In this document: piece after piece, positions 18,185 to 28,014 of the stretch | Numbering within the stretch: position 1 is the stretch's first letter | Layout: every line of letters begins with the position of its first letter | NCBI GenBank assembly: GCA_947258655.1 | Contig: CAMYJD010000003.1 | Location: forward strand, 93,338 to 157,337 | From: an uncultured Gammaproteobacteria bacterium | Lineage (GTDB): Bacteria; Pseudomonadota; Gammaproteobacteria; JAADHQ01 | Direction of reading: 5' to 3' | DNA length: 64,000 nt | The notes under the pieces: generated by a model | What the model was told of the DNA's origin: nothing | Seen by the model: only the letters and a program-made list of their open reading frames with translations | Databases searched by the model: none | Position numbers and translations under genes: made by a program

Positions 18185-18941
18185 GCAACCCGATTTCATG
18201 CGCAAACAATTCGAGTTTGCGGCCCATATACGTAATCCCGACATTAACCGTAAACCCGATGATGTTGAAGACCGGCGCATGGGAATCTATCGTGAGCTGT
18301 TCTACAACAATGTAGAAGGTTTTATATCCAGCGGCTTTCCGGTGTTGCGCGAACTCTTTGACGACAAGACATGGCATACCATGGTCAGGGACTTTTTCTC
18401 ACGCCATCAATGCAAGACCCCCTATTTTCTTGAAATATCCGAAGAGTTTCTCGACTACCTGGAGAACGAACGGGACAACAAGGAAGACCCTGCCTTCATC
18501 AAGGAACTGGCACACTACGAATGGGTTGAACTGGCGCTGACTGTTGCCGAAGAGCAGATCGATGACACGGGCATCGACCCGCAAGGTGACTTTCTGCACA
18601 ACGTACCTGTCGTCTCTCCACTGGCCTGGTTACTCAACTACCAGTTTGATGTGCAGCATATTGGTCCGGACTACCAGCCATCGACACCTCCGCAGCATAT
18701 AACGACATTGATCGTATACCGAAACCGCAACGATGAAATAGGTTTCATGGAAATCAATCCCGTTACTGCACACATGATACAAAGCCTGCAACTGCACCCT
18801 GATCAAACAGGCAAACAATTGCTGGAAAATATCGCTATGGAATTGAACCATTCAGACCCCGACATTGTCATAAATGGTGGAATACAAATAATGAAGCAGT
18901 TGCGCGACGCCGATATCCTGCTTGGAGTACGCACAACATAA
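18159..18941 (+). CDS. hvfC: HvfC/BufC-type RiPP maturation partner (DUF2063)
   Basis: 260 residues with the DUF2063 N-terminal domain (FEFAAHIRNPDINRKPDDVE, then RRMGIYRELFYNNVEGFISS) and a C-terminal half resembling a precursor-recognition domain. In characterised systems this protein binds the MNIO enzyme and presents the precursor peptide. The start used here gives a GGAG site eight bases upstream and a 26-bp overlap with hvfB. An in-frame ATG at 18198 is an alternative, and one at 18048 is deep inside hvfB and unlikely. It precedes the DoxX gene by 25 bp. Confidence 0.9.
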   Translation: MHSKAYKDKQPDFMRKQFEFAAHIRNPDINRKPDDVEDRRMGIYRELFYNNVEGFISSGFPVLRELFDDKTWHTMVRDFFSRHQCKTPYFLEISEEFLDYLENERDNKEDPAFIKELAHYEWVELALTVAEEQIDDTGIDPQGDFLHNVPVVSPLAWLLNYQFDVQHIGPDYQPSTPPQHITTLIVYRNRNDEIGFMEINPVTAHMIQSLQLHPDQTGKQLLENIAMELNHSDPDIVINGGIQIMKQLRDADILLGVRTT

Positions 18942-18966
18942 CAATAACGGAACAGGAGATCCTTCT

Positions 18967-19560
18967 ATGTTCATGACTTTGCAAAACCTGCTCGACAAAA
19001 CTCGCAGTCTGGATTTTCTCGGCCCCCTGGCATTAAGAATTTACCTGTCCCCGATCTTCTTTTACGCCGGACTGAACAAGCTATCTGATGTCGAAAGCAC
19101 AGCATGGTACTTTGGCTCTCTGGGTTTGCCCGCACCCGAGCTGATGGTGTGGCTGGCCGGCTCTACTGAATTAATAGGTGGCGTGTTGCTAATAGCCGGC
19201 CTCGCCGTGCGCTGGATAGCGATACCTCTGATGTTCACAATGGTCGTCGCCGCGGCGAGCGCTCATTGGGATAACGGCTGGCACGCACTCCCTGACGATA
19301 CCCTGACCGTTCCGTGGGAATGGAAAAAGGACAAGATAAAGGAAGCTAATATCCGCAAGGAACGCGCCAAGGAGATCCTGAAGGAACACAGCAACTATGA
19401 GTGGATAACCGAACACGGTTATATCACGATACTGAAAAACGGTATCGAATTTGCGGCGACCTACTTTATTATGCTGCTGGTATTGTTTTTTACCGGCGCC
19501 GGCAGATATCTCAGTGTCGATTACTGGCTCGCACAGTTCTATAAAAAAGCCCAACACTGA
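18967..19560 (+). CDS. hvfX: HvfX-type DoxX family membrane protein
   Basis: 197-residue inner-membrane protein with four hydrophobic segments (about 17-37, 56-80, 82-100 and 160-178) of the DoxX fold. A long charged loop (100-155, with many Lys/Glu and several Trp/His) sits between the third and fourth segments. DoxX proteins of this kind close HvfABC operons and are thought to aid maturation or metal handling; the exact role is unknown. The start has AGGAG eight bases upstream. Last gene of the operon, followed by a terminator-like hairpin. Confidence 0.85.
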   Translation: MFMTLQNLLDKTRSLDFLGPLALRIYLSPIFFYAGLNKLSDVESTAWYFGSLGLPAPELMVWLAGSTELIGGVLLIAGLAVRWIAIPLMFTMVVAAASAHWDNGWHALPDDTLTVPWEWKKDKIKEANIRKERAKEILKEHSNYEWITEHGYITILKNGIEFAATYFIMLLVLFFTGAGRYLSVDYWLAQFYKKAQH

Positions 19561-19577
19561 ACAACGACAGGTTTCAG

Positions 19578-19655
19578 CCACGGAGAACCACTGCGATTAT
19601 TTTATAGCCGTTAAAACTCCTCAGAAAAATAATCCTTCTCCGTGGTGTTTTTTTT
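19578..19655 (+). terminator. Terminator-like hairpin after the RiPP operon
   Basis: Ten-bp perfect inverted repeat (CCACGGAGAA at 19578-19587, TTCTCCGTGG at 19636-19645) with a 48-base loop, followed by eight T at 19648-19655. The long loop is unusual for an intrinsic terminator, so the call is tentative. Confidence 0.45.
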
Positions 19656-19658
19656 CAT

Positions 19659-19690
19659 ACAATTTACGTATTAGAGAATACGTAAATTGT
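19659..19690. repeat. Perfect 14-bp inverted repeat
   Basis: ACAATTTACGTATT and its exact complement with a four-base loop (AGAG). AT-rich and not followed by a T-run, so not a classical terminator. It may be an operator, a recombination site or part of a small element. Confidence 0.75.
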
Positions 19691-19715
19691 GAAAATCCCG
19701 CTCTTAAATGCAGTG

Positions 19716-19771
19716 GCGAGTAGCTAGTAAAAGCTGTATACCCCGGTTTTATGAATTTCCTAGCTACTCGC
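19716..19771. repeat. Inverted repeat GCGAGTAGCTAG (dispersed short repeat)
   Basis: GCGAGTAGCTAG at 19716-19727 and its perfect complement at 19760-19771, ending 9 bp before the glnS stop codon. The 14-mer CGAGTAGCTAGTAA (19717-19730) occurs again at 31091-31104, between the pyruvate dehydrogenase genes, so this belongs to a dispersed family. Confidence 0.75.
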
Positions 19772-19780
19772 AACTCGCTA

Positions 19781-21463
19781 CTATTTTTTCTGCCACGTAT
19801 CACGCAACGTCACAGTACGATTAAAGACCGGCAAGCCGTTGGCAGAGCGCGCGGGATCCATATTGAAATATCCTTCACGTTCAAACTGAAAACCGTCTCC
19901 GGCTTGTGCATCTGCGAGACTTTCCTCTACATAACACTGGGTCAGGGTCAGTAGTGACTCGGGATTCAGGTAATCGCTGTAATCCTTACCTTCCTTGCTC
20001 GCATCCGGGAGCGGGTGGGTAAATAAACGATCGTATAAACGTATCTCGGCCTTGATCGCATGATCCACAGCCACCCAGTGAATGACTCCTTTTACCTTCC
20101 TTCCTTCGGGGTTGGCACCGAGTGTGGCCGGGTCATAGCTGCAATGCAACTCGATGACCTCGCCCTTGTCATCCTTGATCACTTCATCACAACGTATGAC
20201 ATAGGCATTGCGCAGACGCACCTCACCGCCCGGGATCAGACGCTTGAATTTCTTTGGCGGTATCTCGGCAAAATCATTCCTGTCTATATACAATTCACGC
20301 CCGATGTACATTTTCCGCGCACCCATAGCATCATTCTGCGGATGGTTGGCCACCTGCAACTCTTCCTGCCCATCCTCTGGATAATTGGTAATAACCACCT
20401 TGAGCGGATGCAGCACTGCCATGCGCCGCGGGGCAAGCACGTTCAGGTCTTCACGGATACAATTTTCAAGTACACCCATTTCAACCAGGTTATCCGCCTT
20501 GGTCACACCAATGCGGTTACAGAAATCGCGAATGGACGCCGGCGTGAAACCACGGCGACGCAAGCCGGCAATGGTCGGCATGCGCGGGTCATCCCAGCCC
20601 TCAACGTGGCCCTGCTCGACCAGTTCGGTTAGCTTGCGTTTGCTGGTGACCGTGTATTCCAGGTTTAATCTCGAGAATTCAATTTGTTGCGGATGACAAT
20701 CGACATCAAGATTATCGAGAAACCAGTCATACAAGGGACGATGGTCCTCAAATTCCAGTGTACATAGTGAATGTGTTATACCTTCAATCGAATCTGACAG
20801 ACAGTGGGTAAAGTCATACATCGGATAGATACACCATGACTCGCCGGTCTGATGATGGATAACACCATGGCGGATACGATAAATGGTCGGGTCGCGCAAG
20901 TTGATATTGGCTGAGGCCATATCTATTTTGGCGCGCAGCACCTTGCTACCATCCTCAAAATCTCCGTTGCGCATTCGCCTGAACAGGTCGAGATTTTCTT
21001 CGACCGTGCGATTGCGATAGGGGCTTTCCCGACCGGGCTCGGTCAGTGTGCCGCGGTAGTCGCGGATTTGCTCGGCATTCAGGTCACATACATAGGCCAG
21101 TTGCTTTTCAATCAACTGCGCAGCATAGTCATATAGTTGCTCAAAATAATCAGAGGCATAATAGAGTCGCTCACCCCAGTCATAGCCCAGCCAGTGCACA
21201 TCTTTTTTAATGGCCTCGACGAATTCTATATTTTCCTTATGCGGATTGGTGTCATCAAAGCGTAGATTACAAGTGCCATTGTAATCTTTACCGATACCGA
21301 AATTCAGGCATATGGACTTCGCATGACCGATATGAAGGTAGCCATTCGGCTCAGGTGGAAAGCGGGTAGCCACTTTGCCGCCATGCTTGTTTGACTCGAT
21401 ATCCTCATCAATAATATGTCGAATGAAATTACTCGGACTGGATGATGTTTCATCAGCACACAT
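19781..21463 (-). CDS. glnS: Glutaminyl-tRNA synthetase
   Basis: 560-residue class I synthetase that charges tRNA-Gln directly. The HIGH motif is present as HIGH in [15 protein letters not shown], and the KMSKS equivalent as [10 protein letters not shown]. The C-terminal anticodon-binding beta-barrels are complete ([15 protein letters not shown] and later). Having GlnRS means Gln-tRNA need not be made by the amidotransferase route. The TGA/TAG end lies against the inverted repeat that separates it from the RiPP operon. Confidence 0.97.
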   Translation of the reverse strand: MCADETSSSPSNFIRHIIDEDIESNKHGGKVATRFPPEPNGYLHIGHAKSICLNFGIGKDYNGTCNLRFDDTNPHKENIEFVEAIKKDVHWLGYDWGERLYYASDYFEQLYDYAAQLIEKQLAYVCDLNAEQIRDYRGTLTEPGRESPYRNRTVEENLDLFRRMRNGDFEDGSKVLRAKIDMASANINLRDPTIYRIRHGVIHHQTGESWCIYPMYDFTHCLSDSIEGITHSLCTLEFEDHRPLYDWFLDNLDVDCHPQQIEFSRLNLEYTVTSKRKLTELVEQGHVEGWDDPRMPTIAGLRRRGFTPASIRDFCNRIGVTKADNLVEMGVLENCIREDLNVLAPRRMAVLHPLKVVITNYPEDGQEELQVANHPQNDAMGARKMYIGRELYIDRNDFAEIPPKKFKRLIPGGEVRLRNAYVIRCDEVIKDDKGEVIELHCSYDPATLGANPEGRKVKGVIHWVAVDHAIKAEIRLYDRLFTHPLPDASKEGKDYSDYLNPESLLTLTQCYVEESLADAQAGDGFQFEREGYFNMDPARSANGLPVFNRTVTLRDTWQKK

Positions 21464-21652
21464 TGGCTTTCCTCGTGGATTCTGGCAAGATCTTCAGGCT
21501 ATTTTATCCTGTCCCACGGTATTGTGCTAGTAAAGCAATGAATAACAATGGCTTGTTACCCGGACGGACAAGGTAGGCTGGAATATGACTATCTGGTACG
21601 CAATTAAAACCTGCGAGATTTGATCAATGGATTTAAACGATTAACAACGCTA

Positions 21653-22036
21653 TCAGCGCGGCCCGAGCAACTCGATCTGATAACCATCAGGATCTTCAAC
21701 AAACGCGATAATTGTCGTACCTGCATTCATCGGACCGGCATCCCTGATGATCTTGCCACCCTGCTGACGTATCCTCTCCGTTGCCTGATAGACATCATTG
21801 ACCTGGATGGCGAGATGGCCGAAACCGCTGCCGATATCATAGCTTCCCACATCCCAGTTATAGGTCAGTTCAATCACGGAGTTTTCAGATTCGTCCCCAT
21901 AACCGACAAAGGCCAGGGTAAATTTCCCGTCCGGGTAGTCCTTCTGGCGCAGTAATTTCATGCCCAGAATTTCGGTGTAGAAGGCAATGGATTTTTCCAG
22001 GTTACCTACCCGGATCATCGTATGTAATAAACGCAT
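21653..22036 (-). CDS. gloA: Lactoylglutathione lyase (glyoxalase I)
   Basis: 127-residue metalloenzyme that turns the methylglyoxal-glutathione hemithioacetal into lactoylglutathione. The four metal ligands of the family are present: H5, E56 (VIELT), H74 (FGHLA) and E122 (QIELL). It lacks the inserts of the longer zinc type and looks like the nickel/cobalt class. The start overlaps the stop of the large cyclic-di-GMP protein by one base (TAATG), so the two genes are probably coupled. Confidence 0.95.
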   Translation of the reverse strand: MRLLHTMIRVGNLEKSIAFYTEILGMKLLRQKDYPDGKFTLAFVGYGDESENSVIELTYNWDVGSYDIGSGFGHLAIQVNDVYQATERIRQQGGKIIRDAGPMNAGTTIIAFVEDPDGYQIELLGPR

Positions 22037-25000
22037 TATCCCCTCGCTATTTCCCCTGATGCCACCTCGGACAAGGAGCGTGGCATATCAATATTATAGC
22101 CTTGCACATAGTCAATACCAATTTCCTTCAACCGTTCCAGCACTTCCCTGTCTTCGACGAATTCGGCTATGGTTTTAATGCCCATCAAATGACCAATGCG
22201 ATTAATCGAAGCCACCATGGCATAGTCGACCGGATCATTATCGATGTTATGCACGAAACTGCCATCGATCTTGAGGAAATCGACATCAAGGTTTTTCAGG
22301 TACGCAAATGAACTCAAGCCACTGCCAAAATCATCGAGGGCAAACTTGCATCCTAGCTCATGCAAATGCGCAATAAATATTCTCGCACTATCAAGATTAG
22401 CGACGGCGGCCGTCTCGGTAATCTCAAAACAGATCAATGAAGGATCGATACCATATTCGTGCATACAATCGATGATAAATTGAAGCATTTTGTCATCACC
22501 TACCGACTGACCCGACAGATTGATTGTATAGTGCTGTTGTTCGGCACCAGTCAGGCCGTGTAACCAGGAAAATACATCACGGATGACCCAACGGTCTATA
22601 TCCGTCATCAGATGATAGCGTTCGGCTGCGGGAATAAACGCGCCAGGCAGAACGATATCACCATTCTCATCCAGCATCCTAATCAGGATTTCCGCATAAG
22701 GCTCGTCTTCACATTGCAAGGGCTGCATTGATTGACAGTAACTGACAAAACGATCTTCTTTCAAAGCCTGCTGGATACGATTGACCCATTGCATCTCGCT
22801 TTTATGTTTGACCAGATCGGTATCACCATGCTGGTATTTATGGATGCGGTTACGGCCCAGGTCCTTGGCGACATAACAGGCCGCATCCGCTTCACTGAGT
22901 AATTCGGTCACACTGGCGCTGTCCTTGTCGATCGGTACCATGCCGATACTGACACCGAGCTCAAAGGTCTTGTCCTCCCAGGTGAAGCGAAATCCCTTCA
23001 CGGTCTTGCGAATTTTCTCGACAATAGTTTCCGCCTTGTCCAGCGAACAACCCTCGAGCAACAACCCGAACTCGTCACCTCCCAGGCGGGCAAATATATC
23101 ATTATCACGCACATCGGAAACAAGCACCTGTGACAACTGTTTCAACAATCTGTCGCCGGCGATATGACCGCAGGTATCGTTGACAATCTTGAATTGGTCG
23201 AGATCCATATAACAGAGGGTATGCTGCCTGTCTGTTTTGCGGCAGCGTTCCAGGGCCTGACTCAACTGGCGATCGAATTCACGCCGGTTGATCAGGCCGG
23301 TCAGTGCATCATGTGAGGCCTGATAGCTTAGCTGCTGCGCCATTTTCCACATTTCCGAGACATCATGCATGACCATAACGACTCCCTGGATAGAGCCCTG
23401 CGGGTCACGCATGGGTGAGACCGTCAGCTTGACGGCGAAACGGGTGCCGTCGCTACGTGTCGCATGCACATGTTCGTTATAGACAAAAACCTGTTCCTCC
23501 TCGAGACACATGGATACCGGATTCTCCAGCGGAACCTGGGTCGCAGCATCGGAAAAATGCAATAGACTGCTCAACTGTCTTTTTATCGCGCTATCGCTGG
23601 AACACCCGACCATTTGCTCGGCATAGGGATTCAGATATTCAATATTACCCTCTACATCCATGGTTACCACACCATCACCGATGGACTGCAGGGTAATATG
23701 CGCACGCTCCTTTTCCTTGAACAATTGCGCCTCGGCATTCTTTAATTCAGTGATATCCCGCGTTACCCCTTCAACACCATCGATATTGCCATCCTTGTCA
23801 TAATGAAAATGCGCACTGGTTGATACCCAGATAACATGCCCTTGCTTGTGCCACATGGCTGACTGGTAATTTTGCACCTCACCACCATTCTCCCTGAGTG
23901 CCTGCAGGAACTTCTCCCGACCTCCCGGTTCAACATACAGACCGGCAAGGTCGACGCCGACACCGTTCTCCGGTGTATATCCGAGCATATTGGTAATCGA
24001 TTTTGATACACTAACCACCATACCATCCGCGTTGGTGCGGTAATATGTATCCTGCATGCTATCGAGAATGGCACGCAGTTCCCGCTCTGACTTTCTCAGT
24101 TTTTGCTCGTTGACTATACGCTCGGTGATATCATGCAATGACAGTACTGCACCTACGTCAGTACTGTTATTATTAACAATGGCCTGCCCACTGACCAGCA
24201 GGTGACGATATCCATCTTCACGTTTGATGACCATCTCGTTATCCATAATTGCCTGGCCGTTTAGCACCTGCGCGAAGGGGCTGTCGTCAAAGCAGAGTGG
24301 TGTATGACCATCACCCTTGAAGATATCGAACAACTCAGGCCATTGCTTGCCCTTGATATCTGTAGCACCCAGGCCACAGATCGTCCGCATGGCCTGATTG
24401 AAGTGCGTTATCTTTCCTTCCTTGTTGCAGGCAACGACACCGTCTGAAATATTGTCCAGTAGGGTGTGCAGCAAATTCCTCTCACTCTGCAGGGAGCGCT
24501 CCAGAATCGCACTCTCCTGTACTTTCCTTTCCAGATCCTGCTTCCCCGTTAGTATTCGCCGGTTAAGGAAAACGGTATGCAACATAAACAATACCATCAG
24601 AACCAGCATTGCGCTGAGCAGCAGGATCCATATCAGATAATTTTTCACAAACAGATTGAAGGCAAAAACCGGAGCGTCCTTGTATGCGCCGACCTGTAGT
24701 TGCTGCATCAGGGCATGAACGGGCTGATAATCACTGGACGGCTTCCAGCCGGTAATGCGTATTCGCCCGGAACGAATAATATCATCAGGCATCTCCAGTA
24801 AGGTCTGACTCACCGTATTAACGAGATTCTGGCTAGTATTGGTGAGATAAGCTATAGGCCACTCAGGATAAAGCTCTGTACTTAACATGAATGGGAAATC
24901 CGGCCTGCTCTGTGCATTCAGTATCCTGAACTCTTTCAGGTCCACCAGGCCCTTGTCAGCCATGGCTTCGAGTATGCCGGTGCGCACGGTACCTGCATCG

Positions 25001-25638
25001 ACAAGTCCATTGCGCACCGCAACAACCACGGCACTCTGCGGGAAACCACTGAATTGTAATTCACCGAATTCGGTAAAGGGATCGATACTGTTATTCTTGA
25101 ATTCCCTCCAGGCCAGCTGAAAACCTCCAAAGGCCCCGGGCTTGACACCCATGAAGGATCGCGATTTCAGATCGGCCAGCGAGTTGATGTCCAGCCTGTC
25201 TGCACGGGTGAATATCACTGCACCGAAAGCATGCAGATCATGGCCATCATATTGCTTTTTCATTGTGGCCAGCGAACGCACATTAAACCTGTTTTCCAGG
25301 TCGATAAAATTACCCGGATTGGTCAGTAAAAAATCGATTTTCTGCTTTGCCACCGCCTCGCGTGTCTCGGCTATATTCAATGGCATGATATGAAAGTGAT
25401 AATCGCGGACCTTGCCAGTCAGGTAATTGGCCAGCGGAGTCCAGGTCTTGAATGCTTCGGCGCTGCCACGATGGGCCAGCACACCGATGGTGACGGCTTT
25501 TTCATCATCTGCCTTGTGCACAATATTCGCTTCGGCCCTTGCCGAATGCGAGAATAACGAAGCGAGCAACAATAGCAGGATCGGAATTAAATTCCGGCAT
25601 GTACGTAAGAGGACAAAAATAGGATTCTCAGCAGGCAT
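22036..25638 (-). CDS. PhnD-like sensor with PAS, GGDEF and EAL domains
   Basis: 1200-residue inner-membrane signalling protein. A signal peptide (about 1-35) is followed by a periplasmic PhnD/TctC-like ligand-binding domain (45-320), one membrane helix (333-356) and three PAS domains (about 385-765). A GGDEF domain ([13 protein letters not shown]; intact site, with [12 protein letters not shown]) and a C-terminal EAL domain follow. In the EAL domain the signature is EIL (PYAEILIRM). The metal and catalytic residues FEITET, DDFGSG and KIDGSF remain, so phosphodiesterase activity is possible. The PhnD part suggests binding of a small oxyanion or phosphonate-like ligand. It makes and/or breaks cyclic-di-GMP. 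Confidence 0.9.
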   Translation of the reverse strand: MPAENPIFVLLRTCRNLIPILLLLLASLFSHSARAEANIVHKADDEKAVTIGVLAHRGSAEAFKTWTPLANYLTGKVRDYHFHIMPLNIAETREAVAKQKIDFLLTNPGNFIDLENRFNVRSLATMKKQYDGHDLHAFGAVIFTRADRLDINSLADLKSRSFMGVKPGAFGGFQLAWREFKNNSIDPFTEFGELQFSGFPQSAVVVAVRNGLVDAGTVRTGILEAMADKGLVDLKEFRILNAQSRPDFPFMLSTELYPEWPIAYLTNTSQNLVNTVSQTLLEMPDDIIRSGRIRITGWKPSSDYQPVHALMQQLQVGAYKDAPVFAFNLFVKNYLIWILLLSAMLVLMVLFMLHTVFLNRRILTGKQDLERKVQESAILERSLQSERNLLHTLLDNISDGVVACNKEGKITHFNQAMRTICGLGATDIKGKQWPELFDIFKGDGHTPLCFDDSPFAQVLNGQAIMDNEMVIKREDGYRHLLVSGQAIVNNNSTDVGAVLSLHDITERIVNEQKLRKSERELRAILDSMQDTYYRTNADGMVVSVSKSITNMLGYTPENGVGVDLAGLYVEPGGREKFLQALRENGGEVQNYQSAMWHKQGHVIWVSTSAHFHYDKDGNIDGVEGVTRDITELKNAEAQLFKEKERAHITLQSIGDGVVTMDVEGNIEYLNPYAEQMVGCSSDSAIKRQLSSLLHFSDAATQVPLENPVSMCLEEEQVFVYNEHVHATRSDGTRFAVKLTVSPMRDPQGSIQGVVMVMHDVSEMWKMAQQLSYQASHDALTGLINRREFDRQLSQALERCRKTDRQHTLCYMDLDQFKIVNDTCGHIAGDRLLKQLSQVLVSDVRDNDIFARLGGDEFGLLLEGCSLDKAETIVEKIRKTVKGFRFTWEDKTFELGVSIGMVPIDKDSASVTELLSEADAACYVAKDLGRNRIHKYQHGDTDLVKHKSEMQWVNRIQQALKEDRFVSYCQSMQPLQCEDEPYAEILIRMLDENGDIVLPGAFIPAAERYHLMTDIDRWVIRDVFSWLHGLTGAEQQHYTINLSGQSVGDDKMLQFIIDCMHEYGIDPSLICFEITETAAVANLDSARIFIAHLHELGCKFALDDFGSGLSSFAYLKNLDVDFLKIDGSFVHNIDNDPVDYAMVASINRIGHLMGIKTIAEFVEDREVLERLKEIGIDYVQGYNIDMPRSLSEVASGEIARG

Positions 25639-25755
25639 TCACAATCACTACACTATTCTGGTTACTGTTATATTACATTCCAAACAGCTCTCCATGCCGT
25701 TGTCCAAATACGCACTTGACCGTGACTGCAAGGCCGCGCCAATATTGAAAAGGTT

Positions 25756-26970
25756 TTATTTTCTCATCGCAGATATTCGCATACGCAAGGCATTCAGCTT
25801 GATAAATCCCTCGGCGTCCTGCTGGTTGTAGGCACCCGCATCATCTTCGAAGGTGGCGATATTTTCATCAAACAGACTATCGGTATCCGACATGCGCCCG
25901 ACCACAGTGACATTACCCTTGTACAGTTTCAATCGAACCTTGCCATTAACGGTTTTCTGTGAGGCATCGATCATCTCCTGTAACATGAGCCGCTCCGGGC
26001 TCCACCAGTAACCGTTATAGATCATGCTCGCATAGCGCGGCATTAGCTCGTCTTTCAGATGCGCTACTTCGCGGTCGAGCGTGATCGATTCGATCGCACG
26101 ATGGGCCTTGAGCATGACGGTACCTGCCGGGGTTTCGTAACAGCCCCTGGATTTCATCCCCACATACCTGTTTTCGACAATATCATCGCGGCCAATACCA
26201 TTCTCACCGGCAATACGATTCAGGGTTTCCATGACCATTGCCGGCGACGTATCCTGACCATCAATCGCAACGATATCGCCCTGGCGGTATGTCAACTCCA
26301 GGTAACGCTGCTCATCAGGAGCCTTCTCGGGAGAGACCGTCCAGCGCCACATGTCTTCCTCGGGTTCGGCCCACGGATCCTCGAGAATGCCGCCTTCATA
26401 GGAAATATGTAATGAGTTCGCATCCATCGAATAAGGTGATTTCTTGCCACGCTTTTGTTCAATACTGATCCCGTGCTGTTCTGCATAGGCCATCAGCTTT
26501 TCACGTGAATTCAGGTCCCACTCCCGCCATGGCGCGATGACCTTGACGTCAGGCATTAATGCATAGGCACCCAGTTCAAAGCGGACCTGGTCATTGCCCT
26601 TGCCGGTGGCTCCGTGAGAAATGGCATCTGCACCGGTTTCGCGGGCAATTTCAACCAGACGCTTGGATATCAATGGACGCGCGATAGAGGTACCGAGCAG
26701 GTATTCCCCTTCGTAAATGGTATTGGCGCGAAACATCGGAAAAACGAAATCACGGGCAAATTCTTCACGCAGATCTTCTATATAGATTTCGTTGATCCCG
26801 TATGCTTCCGCCTTGGCACGTGCAGGTTCGACTTCCTCACCCTGGCCGATATCGGCGGTGAACGTCACTACCTCACAGCCATAGCTATCTTCCAGCCATT
26901 TCAAGATAACGGACGTATCGAGACCGCCCGAATAAGCCAGCACAACCTTTCTGACCTCACCCTTTGACAT
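25756..26970 (-). CDS. argG: Argininosuccinate synthase
   Basis: 404-residue cytosolic enzyme joining citrulline and aspartate with ATP in arginine synthesis. The N-terminal pyrophosphatase-type P-loop [15 protein letters not shown], the citrulline/aspartate region [15 protein letters not shown] and the SDTDSLFDE end are intact. An AGGAG site precedes the ATG. A promoter with a 16-bp palindrome over its start region lies just upstream, suggesting specific repression. Neighbours match the gloA-argG-motY order known in Pseudomonas. Confidence 0.97.
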   Translation of the reverse strand: MSKGEVRKVVLAYSGGLDTSVILKWLEDSYGCEVVTFTADIGQGEEVEPARAKAEAYGINEIYIEDLREEFARDFVFPMFRANTIYEGEYLLGTSIARPLISKRLVEIARETGADAISHGATGKGNDQVRFELGAYALMPDVKVIAPWREWDLNSREKLMAYAEQHGISIEQKRGKKSPYSMDANSLHISYEGGILEDPWAEPEEDMWRWTVSPEKAPDEQRYLELTYRQGDIVAIDGQDTSPAMVMETLNRIAGENGIGRDDIVENRYVGMKSRGCYETPAGTVMLKAHRAIESITLDREVAHLKDELMPRYASMIYNGYWWSPERLMLQEMIDASQKTVNGKVRLKLYKGNVTVVGRMSDTDSLFDENIATFEDDAGAYNQQDAEGFIKLNALRMRISAMRK

Positions 26971-26987
26971 TTCCAGCTCCTGACAAT

Positions 26988-27003
26988 ATACACTGCAGTG
27001 TAT
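26988..27003. promoter_or_regulatory. Palindromic operator candidate at argG
   Basis: Perfect 16-bp palindrome ATACACTGCAGTGTAT between the argG -10 box and its ribosome site. It does not resemble the classical ARG box (TGAATWWWWATTCA). Its position fits a repressor site. The sequence is seen directly; its function is inferred. Confidence 0.5.
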
Positions 27004-27029
27004 TATGATCGATCTGTTGTTTTTATAAA
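27002..27029 (-). promoter_or_regulatory. Putative argG promoter
   Basis: On the minus strand TTTATA, 16 bp and CATAAT (five of six). The -10 touches the palindrome at 26988-27003. Pattern match only. Confidence 0.4.
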
Positions 27030-27032
27030 ACC

Positions 27033-27902
27033 TTATTCGCGAACTAACTTGACACTGACCCGCCGGTTTAATGACCTACCCTTCACGGTACTGTTGCTTG
27101 TGGCCGGCTTACGCTTGCCAAAATAGCGCACCAGCAACTTTGCTGCCGGGACATCATGCTGGAGTATGTAATTCCTGACCGCAATGGCCCGTTGTTCGGA
27201 CAATTCATTATTGTAGGCATGCGTACCCAGTTCATCGGCATGGCCTTCCACATAGGCCTTCTTGACACTGGGATCGCGTAATAGATAGGCAATCACCCCG
27301 TCCAGTTTACGTTTTGCCCTTGAGCTCAAGGAGTGTTTGGCAGTCGCAAAAAAAATCGGGCTATTACGTACCTTGTTGTAATCATAGGGGATAAGCTGTC
27401 CCATACAGCTACGAAACCTGGTCTGCGCCTCAAGATAACGCACACCGGACAGCACCGCCGTGACATTATCCCGCCCATCGCCCCAGTCCTTGAAACTGAA
27501 TACCGGCGCCATGCCCTGTTCCAGTTCAGCGAGCAGGCGCAGACTGATCTCACGCCGAAACCGAAACGGCGTCTCATCCACCCTGTAGGTGTATTCTCCA
27601 AGCGGCCGCGGCACCTGATCATGTTTCCAGCCTGGCGGCCTGGAAGTCACGGTTACCGTACCCTTGCGAATGGGAGCCTGGTCGACAAAAAACTTGAAAC
27701 GCGGTTGATGCCCGGCTTGCTGATAAAACTCGGCACGGCCGAAGCGATTGACCGTGTGGCTCAGCGTACATAACAGCGGCGATGAGGTCGTCTCCCATTT
27801 AGAGTCATGCAGGGACGCTTCATAGTGCAGGTTGCCGGCCTCAACCGGCATTATAGCTGCCAACCAGAGCAGTAAATGGAATAATCTTGTCAACAAACGC
27901 AT
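27033..27902 (-). CDS. motY: MotY-like OmpA-family flagellar T-ring protein
   Basis: 289 residues. A signal peptide (1-22) is followed by an N-terminal domain of the MotY type ([19 protein letters not shown]...) and an OmpA/Pal peptidoglycan-binding domain (about 175-285, with [22 protein letters not shown]). MotY forms the T ring that holds stator units at the motor of polar flagella. No other motor gene is near, but motY in Pseudomonas also sits alone after argG. Call rests on the N-terminal domain and on gene order; a generic OmpA protein is the alternative. Confidence 0.75.
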   Translation of the reverse strand: MRLLTRLFHLLLWLAAIMPVEAGNLHYEASLHDSKWETTSSPLLCTLSHTVNRFGRAEFYQQAGHQPRFKFFVDQAPIRKGTVTVTSRPPGWKHDQVPRPLGEYTYRVDETPFRFRREISLRLLAELEQGMAPVFSFKDWGDGRDNVTAVLSGVRYLEAQTRFRSCMGQLIPYDYNKVRNSPIFFATAKHSLSSRAKRKLDGVIAYLLRDPSVKKAYVEGHADELGTHAYNNELSEQRAIAVRNYILQHDVPAAKLLVRYFGKRKPATSNSTVKGRSLNRRVSVKLVRE

Positions 27903-27963
27903 AATGGACTCATTTGAAATCGTTTATCTTTACTTTTCAAATACATATCCATGTTAGCGGTCT

Positions 27964-27989
27964 GATGGCCTATTTCTTTATAGGCCATC
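27964..27989. terminator. Hairpin after the pyruvate dehydrogenase operon
   Basis: Ten-bp perfect stem GATGGCCTAT / ATAGGCCATC with a six-base loop (TTCTTT), downstream of the E2-E3 gene and upstream of motY on the same strand. No T-run follows, so it may be a weak terminator or a processing hairpin. Confidence 0.4.
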
Positions 27990-28014
27990 TGACATTCTGC
28001 CGCACGAATCTGCG

